Below are positions 35,579-45,329 of a stretch of DNA of 57,623 nt, piece after piece. The position numbers were made by a program, and so were the translations under genes. The DNA is from Thermodesulfobacteriota bacterium. GTDB lineage: Bacteria > Desulfobacterota > WTBG01 > CAIYCZ01 > CAIRTM01. Every line of letters starts with the position of its first letter. The stretch's first letter is position 1. Below the pieces are notes generated by a model. It was not told the DNA's origin. It searched no databases and saw only the letters and a program-made list of their open reading frames with translations. The DNA is taken from positions 1 through 57,623 of the forward strand of contig JANQFE010000167.1 of NCBI GenBank assembly GCA_028278025.1, read 5' to 3'.

Positions 35579-37996
35579 CTACTGGTTCTTATTGAACCGG
35601 ATTTTAAATGAGGTGCCCCCGGTTCTGTCAAGCTGAATATGAGCACCCAGTTGATGCTCGGCTACAATCGTGGCAAGTTTTAGGCCCAGCGAATTAGTAT
35701 TTCTTATATCAACGTTTTCCGGTATGCCTATTCCATTATCGCTTACCATGAATTCAATCTCATCTTCATTGACCGATTGCAGAGCAACCGTTATTTCTCC
35801 TTTCCTGCCACGAGGAAAGGCATGTTTCAGTGCATTGGAAACCAGTTCATTGATTATTAAACCACACGGGACTGCGATATCAAGTCCGAGCATAACAGCA
35901 TCAATTTTTTGTACGGTAGTAATTCTAGTTTTATCAGAACCATAGGTCCTATAAATAGTATCCACAAGATGCTTGGTGTAGTTAAAGAAGTTAATACCAG
36001 ACATATCTTCAGACTGATATAGTAATTCATGGATAAGGGCCATACTTTTAATCCGCCTCTGACATTCCTTAAATATTTGAATATCTTTGGCACCCTTAGA
36101 CTGAAGCTCAATGATGCTGGAAACGACCTGCAGGTTGTTCTTCACCCGGTGATGAATTTCTTTGAGCAGGATGTCCTTTTCAGCGAGTGATTTCTTTAAC
36201 TGTTCTTCCATTTGTTTGCGTTCGGTGATGTCAATACCAAGTTCCAAAACTAGAAAAGTGCCATCTATATCAATAAACGGATAGTCATACGCCTGATATG
36301 AACGGCCATCGAGGGACTCAGGCCATTCCCAGACTTGAGGTGCTTTGCTGTCAAAAACTTTGAATGTCGGACATGGCGAACAGGGTTTTGTCGCTCCCCA
36401 TATAACCTCATAGCAAAGCCTCCCCTCTGATTCACCGAAGCACTCTCGGAAGTAGCGGTTAGCAAAATGTATTCTATGGTCAGGACTTTGCAAATAAACA
36501 TATGCTGGAAGACTATCCATTAAGGTAAAAAGTCTCTTTCGCTCCAGCGACAATGTCTCTTCTATTTTCTTACGTTCGGTGGTGTCAACAACTGCTCCCG
36601 TCATATAGGAGATGTTTTCTTGTTCATCGTAGAAAGGCATGCCTTGATCACGCAGCCACCGTTCGGTTCCATTCGGCCGCACTATTCGAAATTCAGCTCT
36701 ATACATATCCCGTTCACGTATTGAGCGTTTGATTTCCTGGTTTACTGAACTGCGATCTTCCGGGTGTACGCGCTGAAGAAAATCTTCTACCGGTTGGGTT
36801 GACTCTGCAGCTTCTAGTCCAAGGATACGATTAAAACTGGCATCACGGGTGTCCAGGTTGTTCACGGCATCCCAGTGCCATGTTCCCATATCAGCAGCAT
36901 GTAATGCTGCGCGAAGTCGTCCCTCGGTTTCCTGTAATGCCTCTTCCGCCTGCTTCCTGTCTGTAATATCAACATGGGTTCCAACCATACGGAGGGCCCT
37001 GCCATTTTGATCCCTATTTACTGCGGTACCCCTTCCAAGCACCCATTTCCAGCTACCGGATTTGGTCTTTAGACGATATTCAACTTCAAAGTTTTTAGTC
37101 TTATTCTCGATACAATCATTGTTTACCCGAAGAACTCTTTCCCGGTCGTCTGGATGTAAGAGATTAATCCAAGTCTGACCGGTTGGGGTAAACTCGTTTG
37201 GTTCAAAGCCAAGCATGGTATAATAGCCCGGGTTGACATATACTTTGTCAGTGCTTATGCTCCAGTCCCAAAGCCCATCCTTGGTTGCCTCTATTACATA
37301 GCTGTACCGCTCTTCGCTTTGCTGTAATTCAGCGTTAGCCCTCATGTTGTGTCGAAATAATATGACAGCAATCATAGCCAGAATAATGCACAGCACAAAA
37401 ACAACAAATATTCCTATTGTTGTTTTTTGTTTTCTTTCCTCAGATAATATTCTAAATTCATCGGCTTTGTTTTCAGCAAATTGCAGAAGGTAATTAAGGC
37501 CTGATTTCCCATCTTGTCCTGCGTTCATTAATTCAATATGGCGGGGACCTTTTGTTTTTGTGATTTTTGCAGCCTCATTCTGTCGCCCCTGTCTTTTTAG
37601 GGCAATAACGCTATCTCTTATTGCTTTCCAGTTTTTAAAATCCTGGCGGGCTGATTCAACATATTTTTGATCACCGAGGAACCGCTCCGAAATCAGGTCA
37701 AAGGCTTTAAACGATTCCACCTCGTCGGCATCAACCTGTTCAATTGCATCTTTGAGTTCTTCGGGTGTGTTTGCTATAACGACATCTTTCATACTCCGAT
37801 GCATGGCGTTAATGTTTGCTTGTATTTTTCTGACGGCATTGCTGACAGCAAGCGGGTGGTCATGAATTTTGTCTGCAAGATCGGCAAGTTGTTGTGACTC
37901 ATATATTGCAAACCCGCCGACAACAAAAATGATCATCCCGACAAGAATAATGGAAGGAAAGATCCCTGAAAATAGAATTGAGTGCTTTCGGTTCAT
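35579..37996 (-). CDS. Membrane sensor kinase with PAS domains, HisKA_2 type
   Basis: An 805-residue sensor. One hydrophobic helix near the N terminus and a second near 190-210 bracket a periplasmic helical domain of about 160 residues, resembling four-helix-bundle sensors. Three PAS/PAC units follow (about 225-345, 350-470 and 480-585). The kinase core is of the HisKA_2 type: LLKEIHHRVKNNLQVV holds the phospho-histidine, with NELVSNALKHAF and DNGIGIP in the ATPase. A TTG 33 bp further out opens the frame, but the ATG with a GAG ribosome site is preferred. It is operonic with the hybrid kinase downstream. Confidence 0.88.
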   Translation of the reverse strand: MNRKHSILFSGIFPSIILVGMIIFVVGGFAIYESQQLADLADKIHDHPLAVSNAVRKIQANINAMHRSMKDVVIANTPEELKDAIEQVDADEVESFKAFDLISERFLGDQKYVESARQDFKNWKAIRDSVIALKRQGRQNEAAKITKTKGPRHIELMNAGQDGKSGLNYLLQFAENKADEFRILSEERKQKTTIGIFVVFVLCIILAMIAVILFRHNMRANAELQQSEERYSYVIEATKDGLWDWSISTDKVYVNPGYYTMLGFEPNEFTPTGQTWINLLHPDDRERVLRVNNDCIENKTKNFEVEYRLKTKSGSWKWVLGRGTAVNRDQNGRALRMVGTHVDITDRKQAEEALQETEGRLRAALHAADMGTWHWDAVNNLDTRDASFNRILGLEAAESTQPVEDFLQRVHPEDRSSVNQEIKRSIRERDMYRAEFRIVRPNGTERWLRDQGMPFYDEQENISYMTGAVVDTTERKKIEETLSLERKRLFTLMDSLPAYVYLQSPDHRIHFANRYFRECFGESEGRLCYEVIWGATKPCSPCPTFKVFDSKAPQVWEWPESLDGRSYQAYDYPFIDIDGTFLVLELGIDITERKQMEEQLKKSLAEKDILLKEIHHRVKNNLQVVSSIIELQSKGAKDIQIFKECQRRIKSMALIHELLYQSEDMSGINFFNYTKHLVDTIYRTYGSDKTRITTVQKIDAVMLGLDIAVPCGLIINELVSNALKHAFPRGRKGEITVALQSVNEDEIEFMVSDNGIGIPENVDIRNTNSLGLKLATIVAEHQLGAHIQLDRTGGTSFKIRFNKNQ

Positions 37997-38200
37997 AAAG
38001 TGCTCTTTTTTATAAAGACACTTTTGCAAACGAAATAATTACAAGGAAAAGTTTATTATTGAATTATTGTGGATTATCTTTGATTAAACGGCACAATAAT
38101 AAAAAAATCAAGGAAAAATTCAGATCATTAGCGGGCTAATTTTATCAATATATTTATTCAAGGTTGCACAGATTTCTGTGTGCATGATTGAAGGGTGGCG

Positions 38201-38851
38201 TCAATGGTTCTCTATAAAAGAAACATTCTGATTGCTCAGTACATATACCGCATACTTTATTAACTCCAGACTGTAGGCAGAAATACCACGGTCGCTTTGC
38301 CACCAGTTCTGTTCATTAAACACACTGTTTGGGGTACCCATACTTTCTACCAGGACTGTAGTCTCTTGGAATACCTTTTTGAAGGCATAAAGAGCCCTGC
38401 GGGTATGGTGGTTGTCAGTTACAATGATAATATGTCTGAAAGAATGTTGCAGGCAGTATTCCCGCATGTCATAGGCTTCATCAAACGTAGAGGTTGCCCC
38501 TCCTTTTAAAGAAGGAACCAGAGTTATAGGAACGTTTACTTTCATCTGCTCGGCGATAGCTTCCGCCATAGTTTTCTCGTCGCAACCGATGGCGTTGATC
38601 AAAGGATGGGGAGCTTTGGTCTCTGTAAAAAGAATTTGAGAAGCATAGCCATCCTTATGCAGTTTGATTGCACAGGGCAGTCTCGTTTCTATATTACCGG
38701 AAAGGACAAGGATGGCCTCAGCCCCTTTGGTGGCATTGTGGATTGTAAAAAACCCGGCATAGCCGGTAAGAATTCGTGGATACCAGATAATAATACAACA
38801 GATCAAGAGGATAAATACAATTAGTGAATAGAGAAATATTTTTTTCATCAC
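38201..38851 (-). CDS. DUF218 (YdcF/SanA/ElyC-like) membrane-anchored protein
   Basis: A 216-residue protein with one N-terminal membrane helix (about 4-25) and an alpha/beta DUF218 domain. It shows the family pattern ILVLSG, a TSTFDEA segment (STxxxE type) and HIIIVTDNHHTRRALYAF. DUF218 proteins such as SanA and ElyC affect envelope integrity and use of the undecaprenyl carrier, which would fit the neighbouring polysaccharide genes. The catalytic role of the family is not firmly known. It has two successive ATG codons at the start. Confidence 0.8.
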   Translation of the reverse strand: MMKKIFLYSLIVFILLICCIIIWYPRILTGYAGFFTIHNATKGAEAILVLSGNIETRLPCAIKLHKDGYASQILFTETKAPHPLINAIGCDEKTMAEAIAEQMKVNVPITLVPSLKGGATSTFDEAYDMREYCLQHSFRHIIIVTDNHHTRRALYAFKKVFQETTVLVESMGTPNSVFNEQNWWQSDRGISAYSLELIKYAVYVLSNQNVSFIENH

Positions 38852-38887
38852 AAAAAGGCATATTGAACTTTGAGACTATACAGATGT

Positions 38888-38916
38888 AAAAAAGCCGCCT
38901 GGAGAGGTCAAGCAGC
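38888..38916 (-). terminator. Intrinsic terminator overlapping the FmdB-like stop codon
   Basis: On the minus strand an 8-bp stem (GCTGCTTG with CAGGCGGC, two or three G-U pairs) and a 7-nt loop are followed by six U residues. The stop codon of the FmdB-like gene lies inside the stem. It should end the polysaccharide transcript before the DUF218 gene. Confidence 0.8.
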
Positions 38917-39213
38917 CTTTCCCTTTTCTGTCTTTTGTGGAGAAGTAGTGTCTGAGGTTTTTGCGGAATCTTTTTTTTCTGATGCAGCAGAGTCCTTAGG
39001 CTCTTTTGCTTTTTTATTGTTTTCCTGATCTTTGCGGGCGTAATCGGTTACGTACCACCCTGTGCCTTTAAGCTGGAAAGAACAGTTTGATATAAGCTTT
39101 TTTATTTTTAAGCTTTTACAGTGTATACATTTTTTTGCAGGCTGATCATTGATACCCTGAAAAACTTCAAATCTTTCTTCACAGTTTGCGCATTCATATT
39201 CATAGATAGGCAC
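38908..39213 (-). CDS. FmdB-family zinc-ribbon protein
   Basis: A 101-residue protein with the family start [16 protein letters not shown] and a zinc ribbon of C8, C11, C29 and C32. Residues 60-101 are a low-complexity tail of K, E, S, T and P, probably disordered. Members are annotated as putative regulators from their link with the fmd formamidase operon, but the true role is unknown. The start is a GTG with AAGGAGG 8 bp upstream. A terminator overlaps its end. It is 195 bp from the upstream glycosyltransferase. Confidence 0.85.
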   Translation of the reverse strand: MPIYEYECANCEERFEVFQGINDQPAKKCIHCKSLKIKKLISNCSFQLKGTGWYVTDYARKDQENNKKAKEPKDSAASEKKDSAKTSDTTSPQKTEKGKAA

Positions 39214-39408
39214 TGTTTAATCCTCCTTCACATTCTGGCGCCCAGGTACAACATATTGAAATCGCTATAAATATAAACATAATTGCATTAATTGTCAATG
39301 GTAAAGAAAGTAAAAATCTTAATTTTTATAATTTTTTAATATTTATTATTTATTTTAAAAAATTGTTTTAATAAAAAATGAAAAACTGTGAAGCAGAACA
39401 AAATTATT

Positions 39409-40581
39409 TTAAGTGCCGCCACTATTCATTGAAAGCTCATCATACAATTCTTCCTGGGCTTTAACCATGTGATGGATGTCAAATTCACCAACATTTTGGT
39501 TTCCCTTTTTGCCCATTTCCAAAGCGTGGCGAGGATTTTGTAAAAGGAACGTAACCTTTTCTGCTATCCCCTGTATATCTCCAGGGTTTACTAAAAATCC
39601 GTTAAAACCGTCTTTAACTGCTTCAGGTGATCCGTCAACCTTGGTGGCAACTATGGGGATGCCTGCAGCCATTGCCTGAGGAAGAACCTTGGGCAATCCT
39701 TCCCAGAGAGAAGTAAGGGCAAGAACGGTAGTTGCCTGCATTATTGCCGGAATATCTGTGCGCCATCCCAGGAAGTGAAAGCACTCCTGCATGCTCCTTT
39801 GGGCAACCTCTTTTTGGGCAGCTGAACGCAAAATCCCATCACCGACCAGCAGAAAATGTGCATCAGGGATCTGATTGCGTATCTGCTGGCAGGCCCTGAT
39901 AAAATCAAGCGGGGCTTTTTGAGGCTTGAGACATGCAATCATTGATACCACAGGGGCTCCAACAGGAATTCCCAGACTCGCTTTCACGCTGCTTTCGGTT
40001 TGATCGGATGCCTGAAAACCGGCAATATCGATCCCGCTGCGAATAAGCCGGGTATTAGTTCGGGAAATAATTCCGAGCCGTTCGCCCTGTTCTATATTTG
40101 CCCGTGAGACAGCTATGAAGGTGGTAGTGATGCGCGCGGTAATTTTTTCTAAAAGAATAAAAAAATTTCTCACGAGAAAATGTTGGTAATCATTAAAACC
40201 AAAACCATGGATAGAATGAATAATGATCGGAACCCCTGAAAATTTTGCGGCCCACCTTCCCAGGATACCTGCTTTTGAGCTATGGGTGTGAACAATGAGG
40301 GGGGCAGATTTCGGGGTAAGCTGTTTTATTTTTTTTATAATTCCGGTGAGCTGCACAAGGGCTTTGATGTCACGTATAAGCCGGATCTGGCGGATCAGGT
40401 CGGGGGCTACAAATACATTTTTCAGGGTTTGAGCTTTTTCAAACAGTTCCCCGCCTTTGCCGGCTATCAGGAAGGTTTGAAACTTTTCGGCATTGAGATG
40501 CGAAACAGTGAAAAGAGTGTTTTGCTGGGCCCCGCCCAGTTCCAGTTTAGTTATTATATGGATAACTTTTACTGTGCTCAC
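39409..40581 (-). CDS. Family 4 (GT-B) glycosyltransferase
   Basis: A 390-residue GT-B enzyme. The N-terminal acceptor domain has ITKLELGGAQQNTL; the C-terminal donor domain has VSMIACLKPQKAPLDFI, LLVGDGILRSA and the EX7E-type SLWEGLPKVLPQAMAAG phrase. It would add a sugar to a lipid-linked glycan on the cytoplasmic face. The start appears to be a GTG 26 bp after the FAD protein gene, with no strong ribosome site. It is the fourth gene of the minus-strand cluster that also has a WecA-like initiator. Confidence 0.88.
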   Translation of the reverse strand: MSTVKVIHIITKLELGGAQQNTLFTVSHLNAEKFQTFLIAGKGGELFEKAQTLKNVFVAPDLIRQIRLIRDIKALVQLTGIIKKIKQLTPKSAPLIVHTHSSKAGILGRWAAKFSGVPIIIHSIHGFGFNDYQHFLVRNFFILLEKITARITTTFIAVSRANIEQGERLGIISRTNTRLIRSGIDIAGFQASDQTESSVKASLGIPVGAPVVSMIACLKPQKAPLDFIRACQQIRNQIPDAHFLLVGDGILRSAAQKEVAQRSMQECFHFLGWRTDIPAIMQATTVLALTSLWEGLPKVLPQAMAAGIPIVATKVDGSPEAVKDGFNGFLVNPGDIQGIAEKVTFLLQNPRHALEMGKKGNQNVGEFDIHHMVKAQEELYDELSMNSGGT

Positions 40582-40607
40582 AATATCATTAATGAAAGCG
40601 TATGTTT

Positions 40608-41888
40608 TTAAATCAACTCTTTTGCAGTAGCCCTTCCCTGCAGAAGAGCATCTTCCATTGATTCATATTCCCAGGCACCAAACCGGCCGACAGAAAAAAC
40701 TGAATGTTTCTTGAGAAATTTTAGAATACCCGGCAGATTTTTTTGACGGTATTTGTCAAAAACAACGTAGGCATGTTCTATGTTAGTATAATTATGTGCA
40801 ACGATCCGATCATCTTTTTTTATAATACCACACCTTTCTAAGCCATCCAGAGAGACTGCCAGCAAGGTCTCAGGGCTTGTTTCAGATGATCCTGCAGCAG
40901 AAATCTCAATATACAGGGAGCTGGTTTTTCGGGGAGCCATATGTGGTGAAAAGTTAGAGTAAAAACCTACCCGGTAAAACGGAAACTCAGGTTCTGGAAA
41001 ATATATCCAGTGATACGGGCTCACCTGCTGCCGGTTCACCCCTATATTGAGATTGTGAACTGATACGAAGCGAAGCTTTGTACAGATTTTTTTATAGGCC
41101 GGAGGTAAATCCTCTATTTTAGTGAGCAGCTGAGGGAGCGGAATCGTTGAGACGAGTTTTTCATAAGATATTTTCTGACCATCCTGCAAACAGAGGATTT
41201 TTTTTGCGAGATTAACCGAAGCGAGTGCTGTGCCGAGTTTAATATTCTTGACCTTTTTAACGAGTGCATCTGCAAGGACACCGATGCCTCCCTTAGTGGG
41301 GTAAAAAAAAGAGGCATTGTATCCCATCCCGGTATTTTGAATGCCCAGGGCTCCTTGCACTACCTCAGGGAGTGTAGGACGCGGAATGGACCAGCTTGCC
41401 CACTGGCTGGTCAATTTCTGCAAATCCATCTGCCAGAGTTTTTCATTATAGGGGAAAAAGAAATACTGAGCGATACCTTCACCGAATGTCTCCAGGACCC
41501 ATTTCTTAAAACCCACGTTTGATTGACTTCTTTTTTTACGCAGGTGTGTTTTGATAAAACCCATAAGACATTCATAGACAATCTCTTGAGGCAGCCCGTA
41601 AAGGTTGGCTTGAAAGGGATAGGGCACGTATCTGCCCCGGCAGTATACAGCTGATTTGCGTATATTTTTTTTAAATGTTCCTGGGGCAATCTTCTTAATG
41701 AAACGATGGGTATAAGGATTTTGTATGTGCAGCAGATGGCCCGTAAAATCAAAGGTAAAGCCATCCACATACGTTGAGCGGCAAAGGCCCCCGGCAGTGT
41801 TTTGCTGCTCAAAAATTTTATAGGAGCGTTTTTTTAGATGATATGCAGTGCTTAAACCGGTGAGCCCTGCACCAACTATGGCAATCAT
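40608..41888 (-). CDS. FAD-dependent NAD(P)-binding protein (UDP-galactopyranose mutase/amine oxidase-like)
   Basis: A 426-residue flavoprotein. The dinucleotide-binding GAGLTG is at 6-11, followed by the FEQQNTAGGLCRS phrase, typical of the UDP-galactopyranose mutase and protoporphyrinogen oxidase-like group that sits in many polysaccharide clusters. It could be a mutase-like or desaturase-like enzyme acting on a nucleotide or lipid-linked sugar. The C-terminal FAD motif (SVGRFGAWEYESMEDALLQG) is intact. It lies between two glycosyltransferase-type genes in one operon. Confidence 0.78.
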   Translation of the reverse strand: MIAIVGAGLTGLSTAYHLKKRSYKIFEQQNTAGGLCRSTYVDGFTFDFTGHLLHIQNPYTHRFIKKIAPGTFKKNIRKSAVYCRGRYVPYPFQANLYGLPQEIVYECLMGFIKTHLRKKRSQSNVGFKKWVLETFGEGIAQYFFFPYNEKLWQMDLQKLTSQWASWSIPRPTLPEVVQGALGIQNTGMGYNASFFYPTKGGIGVLADALVKKVKNIKLGTALASVNLAKKILCLQDGQKISYEKLVSTIPLPQLLTKIEDLPPAYKKICTKLRFVSVHNLNIGVNRQQVSPYHWIYFPEPEFPFYRVGFYSNFSPHMAPRKTSSLYIEISAAGSSETSPETLLAVSLDGLERCGIIKKDDRIVAHNYTNIEHAYVVFDKYRQKNLPGILKFLKKHSVFSVGRFGAWEYESMEDALLQGRATAKELI

Positions 41889-41948
41889 ATTATTGTTATG
41901 TATGAATTTTCTACTTTGGAATAAATACTTGCACCAAATCCAAAATGG

Positions 41949-42986
41949 CTACATTGTCATATCTACTTTCTTTAAAAAAAATCCCAATACAAGTGCCGAA
42001 ATGACAACAAATATAATAATGCCAAGCGATGTAATCATCGAAGAAACCAGCATCATTGCCAGCCCCAGCAAACCCAAAAGCAGGCTTGCAGCATAACTCA
42101 GCAGGACCGTTTGACGTGTGGAGAGTCGCCATTTTCTCAGGCGAAGGGCAAAGTGGTCGGGGCTGCCGTAAATAATCGGCATTTTTCTGCGCCAGCGGAT
42201 ATACATTACAAACAATGTATCAAAAAGTGGAACTCCTAAAATAATCATGGGAGCGAAGCACCCAAGATTATTGTTTGCGGTATAGCTGCCTATCATGGCT
42301 AGGGCCCCCAGCATAATGCCGATAAACATACTGCCCATATCGCCAAGGTACATGCTGGCCGGCTCAAAGTTATAGCGTAAAAATCCCAGCAGAGCACCGG
42401 CCAGGGAAATGGTAAGAATTGCGATCATGGGACGGTCGTTGAAAAGAGCAACCACAAAAAGCATACATGCCGTTACCAGGCCAACACCGCTCGACAACCC
42501 GTCCATAACATCGATAATATTGAAAGCGTTAATTATGGCCATAAGCCAGAAAAACGTGAGCAGGAGTGAAAAGCTATAGGGTAAAAAAACAATTTTTATA
42601 TATATACCGGACTTTATCAGGACAAACACAGCAATAGCCTGTCCGGCAAGCTTGAGTCGGGGGCTGAGCTGTTTCAGATCATCAACAATTCCCAACATAA
42701 CAATAATGGTGCCTGCCAGCAGAAGCCCCAGAACCTCACGGGTAAAGTCAAAGGTAATGGCCAGCGTAAAAAGAAATGACAGATAAACTGACAAGCCGCC
42801 GAGGTATGCCACAGGATTCCGGTGCTTTTTTAACCGGCCGTCCGGATGGTCTATGATATCATATTGAATGGCGGCCCTTCTTACTATTGGTGTCAGGCGC
42901 AGGCACAAACAAAGCGCCAGCATAAAAGAAAAAAAATATTCTGTAGGTTTATGGGCTAATTCCCACAAAGATAACCAGCTGTTCAT
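41949..42986 (-). CDS. WecA/TagO-like polyprenyl-phosphate sugar-1-phosphate transferase
   Basis: Integral membrane enzyme of 345 residues, about 10-11 helices, of the MraY/WecA superfamily. It would start glycan assembly by moving a HexNAc-1-phosphate from a UDP-sugar to undecaprenyl phosphate. Family residues are visible: the DHPDGRLKKH loop (about 42-51), NAFNIIDVMDGLSSG (about 149-163), YLGDMGSMFIG and the cytoplasmic HFALRLRKW loop close to the HIHH-type motif. The start ATG lies 4 bp after the upstream glycosyltransferase stop, so translation is probably coupled. Confidence 0.88.
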   Translation of the reverse strand: MNSWLSLWELAHKPTEYFFSFMLALCLCLRLTPIVRRAAIQYDIIDHPDGRLKKHRNPVAYLGGLSVYLSFLFTLAITFDFTREVLGLLLAGTIIVMLGIVDDLKQLSPRLKLAGQAIAVFVLIKSGIYIKIVFLPYSFSLLLTFFWLMAIINAFNIIDVMDGLSSGVGLVTACMLFVVALFNDRPMIAILTISLAGALLGFLRYNFEPASMYLGDMGSMFIGIMLGALAMIGSYTANNNLGCFAPMIILGVPLFDTLFVMYIRWRRKMPIIYGSPDHFALRLRKWRLSTRQTVLLSYAASLLLGLLGLAMMLVSSMITSLGIIIFVVISALVLGFFLKKVDMTM

Positions 42987-42990
42987 ACCT

Positions 42991-44115
42991 CTAGCGCTTC
43001 TGTGCTAATAGTTCACGATATAGTGTAACATTAGCCTTAACAGTTTTATCTATGGAAAACTTCTCAAGGGCTCTGTCTCTCCCGGCCTGGCCCATTTCCT
43101 CAGCACGTTTTGGATCTCGCGTGAGTTGTAACAACGCATTCTCAAGAGACCGGGCATCACCCGGACTGCACAAAATACCGGTCTGTCCATCATCTACGAT
43201 TTCATCAATACCCTCAAGGCGAGAGGCGACCACAGGGCGTGCTTCAGCCATTGCCTCAAGCAGTACATTAGGAAAACCTTCCCATAGCGATGGTAAAACA
43301 ACTATATCCATGTGAACAAGGCAGGCCCGCAGGTTGTCTACCACACCGGCAAACATAACATGGTCTGCAACACCCTGTTCAACCACCAAACGTTTAATAT
43401 GATTTTCATCGGGTCCTTCGCCGAAAAAATAAACCATTATTTCAGGAGCTTGCGGCACAATTGTTTTAAGTGCCTCAATCAATATCGCGTGGCCTTTTTG
43501 TTCGTGAAACCTGCCGGCAAGGGCAATCTTGGTTGTATTGTTCTTGACAATGAATTCAGGGGCATCTTTTTTCTCAGCACTTGTACAGTCAATACCATTA
43601 TAAATGGTAACAATCTTTTCAGGGTTGATGCGGGTGCGGGTAATGGTAAACGTTCTGACAGCCTCGGTAACTGCTGTATACTTGTCTACCAGCGAAGACG
43701 TGAGCCGGTCGATGAGGTGTTTAAACTGTTTGTCAGATTCTATGACCCGGATTGATGAAATTACAATAGGAACGCCCCCCATCCTTGCGGCAATCCTGCC
43801 CATGATATTTGCTCTGAACATGAAAGAGTGCAGGATATGGGGCTTGAGGCGGCGGGTCAGCCTGAACAATCGCAGCAATGCCGGCAGAAAGGTTACGGCG
43901 GCCTTCAAGCCGCCTGCTTCACTTAAACCCAAAGAGTAAAAACCATCAGATTCATCAGCAATTTTTTGTGCTGAAGCCCCTGGTTTTTTTAGTGAGCAGA
44001 CATAAATGGCATACTCATTCCGGTTAAGTCTGCTAATAAGCTCATACAGGGCTTTTTCAGTGCCGCCAACATTGGTGCTGGTTATAAGGTAGAGTATGAG
44101 TATGCGCTCGGCCAT
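42991..44115 (-). CDS. Family 4 (GT-B) glycosyltransferase, first gene of the cluster
   Basis: A 374-residue GT-B enzyme. ITSTNVGGTEKALYEL opens the acceptor domain; IALAGRFHEQKGHAIL, YFFGEGPDENH and LPSLWEGFPNVLLEAMAEARPVVA mark the donor domain. Donor sugar and product are unknown. It starts the run GT, WecA-like, FAD protein, GT behind the promoter at 44159. It ends 4 bp before the WecA-like gene. Confidence 0.88.
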   Translation of the reverse strand: MAERILILYLITSTNVGGTEKALYELISRLNRNEYAIYVCSLKKPGASAQKIADESDGFYSLGLSEAGGLKAAVTFLPALLRLFRLTRRLKPHILHSFMFRANIMGRIAARMGGVPIVISSIRVIESDKQFKHLIDRLTSSLVDKYTAVTEAVRTFTITRTRINPEKIVTIYNGIDCTSAEKKDAPEFIVKNNTTKIALAGRFHEQKGHAILIEALKTIVPQAPEIMVYFFGEGPDENHIKRLVVEQGVADHVMFAGVVDNLRACLVHMDIVVLPSLWEGFPNVLLEAMAEARPVVASRLEGIDEIVDDGQTGILCSPGDARSLENALLQLTRDPKRAEEMGQAGRDRALEKFSIDKTVKANVTLYRELLAQKR

Positions 44116-44158
44116 TGCTTTTTTGGTTTAAACGAACGATGATTTTAATGATTTGCTG

Positions 44159-44187
44159 AACTTAACAAATACAAAAATGGATGTCAA
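44159..44187 (-). promoter_or_regulatory. Promoter of the polysaccharide cluster
   Basis: Read on the minus strand, TTGACA (44182-44187), a 17-bp spacer and TAAGTT (44159-44164), about 45 bp before the first glycosyltransferase start codon. Confidence 0.6.
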
Positions 44188-44372
44188 TTGCACAGAATGC
44201 TCTACTGCATTTTGTAATATACCATAGTGTTTTGACAGCTAAGGTCAATAAATGCCTGTAGAGGAATAATATAGATGCGGATTATTGGGGGGAATGATAT
44301 TTACCAAGATATAATAGAACATTGATTTGTTTATTATATTTTTAGACCCAAAAGCAAAATATGAGAAAAGAC

Positions 44373-45269
44373 TTAAACAAACTTCTCCCCGGTGAGCCGT
44401 TCATAGGCTTCGATATAGCGCTGGGTTGTTTTTTCAATAATTTCAGGAGGGATAGTGGGTGGTGGCGGACTCTTGTCCCAGTCAAGCGTCAGGAGATAAT
44501 CTCTTACGAACTGCTTGTCAAAACTTTGTTGGGAGCGGCCAGGCTTATAGTCATCTCGGGGCCAGAACCGGGATGAGTCCGGTGTCAGGACCTCGTCAAT
44601 GAGAATAATCTCACCGTCCAAATTTCCAAACTCCAGCTTTGTATCTGCAATGATGATACCTTTGGCTGCTGCTATGTCGCGCGCGCGTGTATATATTTCC
44701 AGGGTAAGCTTACGCAGATGCTCGGCTGTTTCTTTTCCGATAATAGAACAGGCCTGATCAAAGGTGATGTTTTCATCATGGATGCCGACCTCTGCTTTTG
44801 TTGAAGGTGTGAAGATCGGCTCAGGCAGTTGGGCAGATTCACTCAGTCCCGCAGGCAGATTAATGCCGCAGATGGCTCCGGTTTGCTGATAATCCTTCCA
44901 TCCCGAGCCTGAAATATAACCGCGTACAATACACTCTACCGCAAAGGGCTGAGCTTTTTTTACCAGCATGCTTCTGCCGGAAAGCACGTCGGCATATTTT
45001 TGACATTCAGCGGGGTACTTTGCAACGCTGGTTGTTATAAGGTGGTTTGGTACAATATCGGCAAGATGGGACAGCCAGTACTCGGTCATGCCGGTAAGTA
45101 CCCGGCCTTTACAGGGAATGCCTTCCGACATGACAACATCAAAAGCAGAAATCCTGTCTGAAGAAATCATCAGCAGGTTGTCGCCGAGGTCATAGATATC
45201 GCGCACCTTACCCCGATTAAGGAGCTTTAAATCACTGAATTCGGTTGTTAGCAGGACATTGTCGGACAC
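44373..45269 (-). CDS. purC: SAICAR synthetase PurC
   Basis: Purine biosynthesis enzyme joining CAIR and aspartate with ATP. At 298 residues it is of the longer (yeast ADE1-like) form, not the 240-residue form. Signatures are [54 protein letters not shown] and IADTKLEFG with [14 protein letters not shown]. The start is a GTG with AAGGAG about 9 bp upstream. It follows the korC gene by 60 bp, on the same strand, but has no functional tie to it. Confidence 0.95.
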   Translation of the reverse strand: MSDNVLLTTEFSDLKLLNRGKVRDIYDLGDNLLMISSDRISAFDVVMSEGIPCKGRVLTGMTEYWLSHLADIVPNHLITTSVAKYPAECQKYADVLSGRSMLVKKAQPFAVECIVRGYISGSGWKDYQQTGAICGINLPAGLSESAQLPEPIFTPSTKAEVGIHDENITFDQACSIIGKETAEHLRKLTLEIYTRARDIAAAKGIIIADTKLEFGNLDGEIILIDEVLTPDSSRFWPRDDYKPGRSQQSFDKQFVRDYLLTLDWDKSPPPPTIPPEIIEKTTQRYIEAYERLTGEKFV

Positions 45270-45329
45270 TTTTCTGTCTCCTTTTGTTCAATTTTATGTA
45301 TATTTTTTTATCCGGTACAAGGCATCCGG

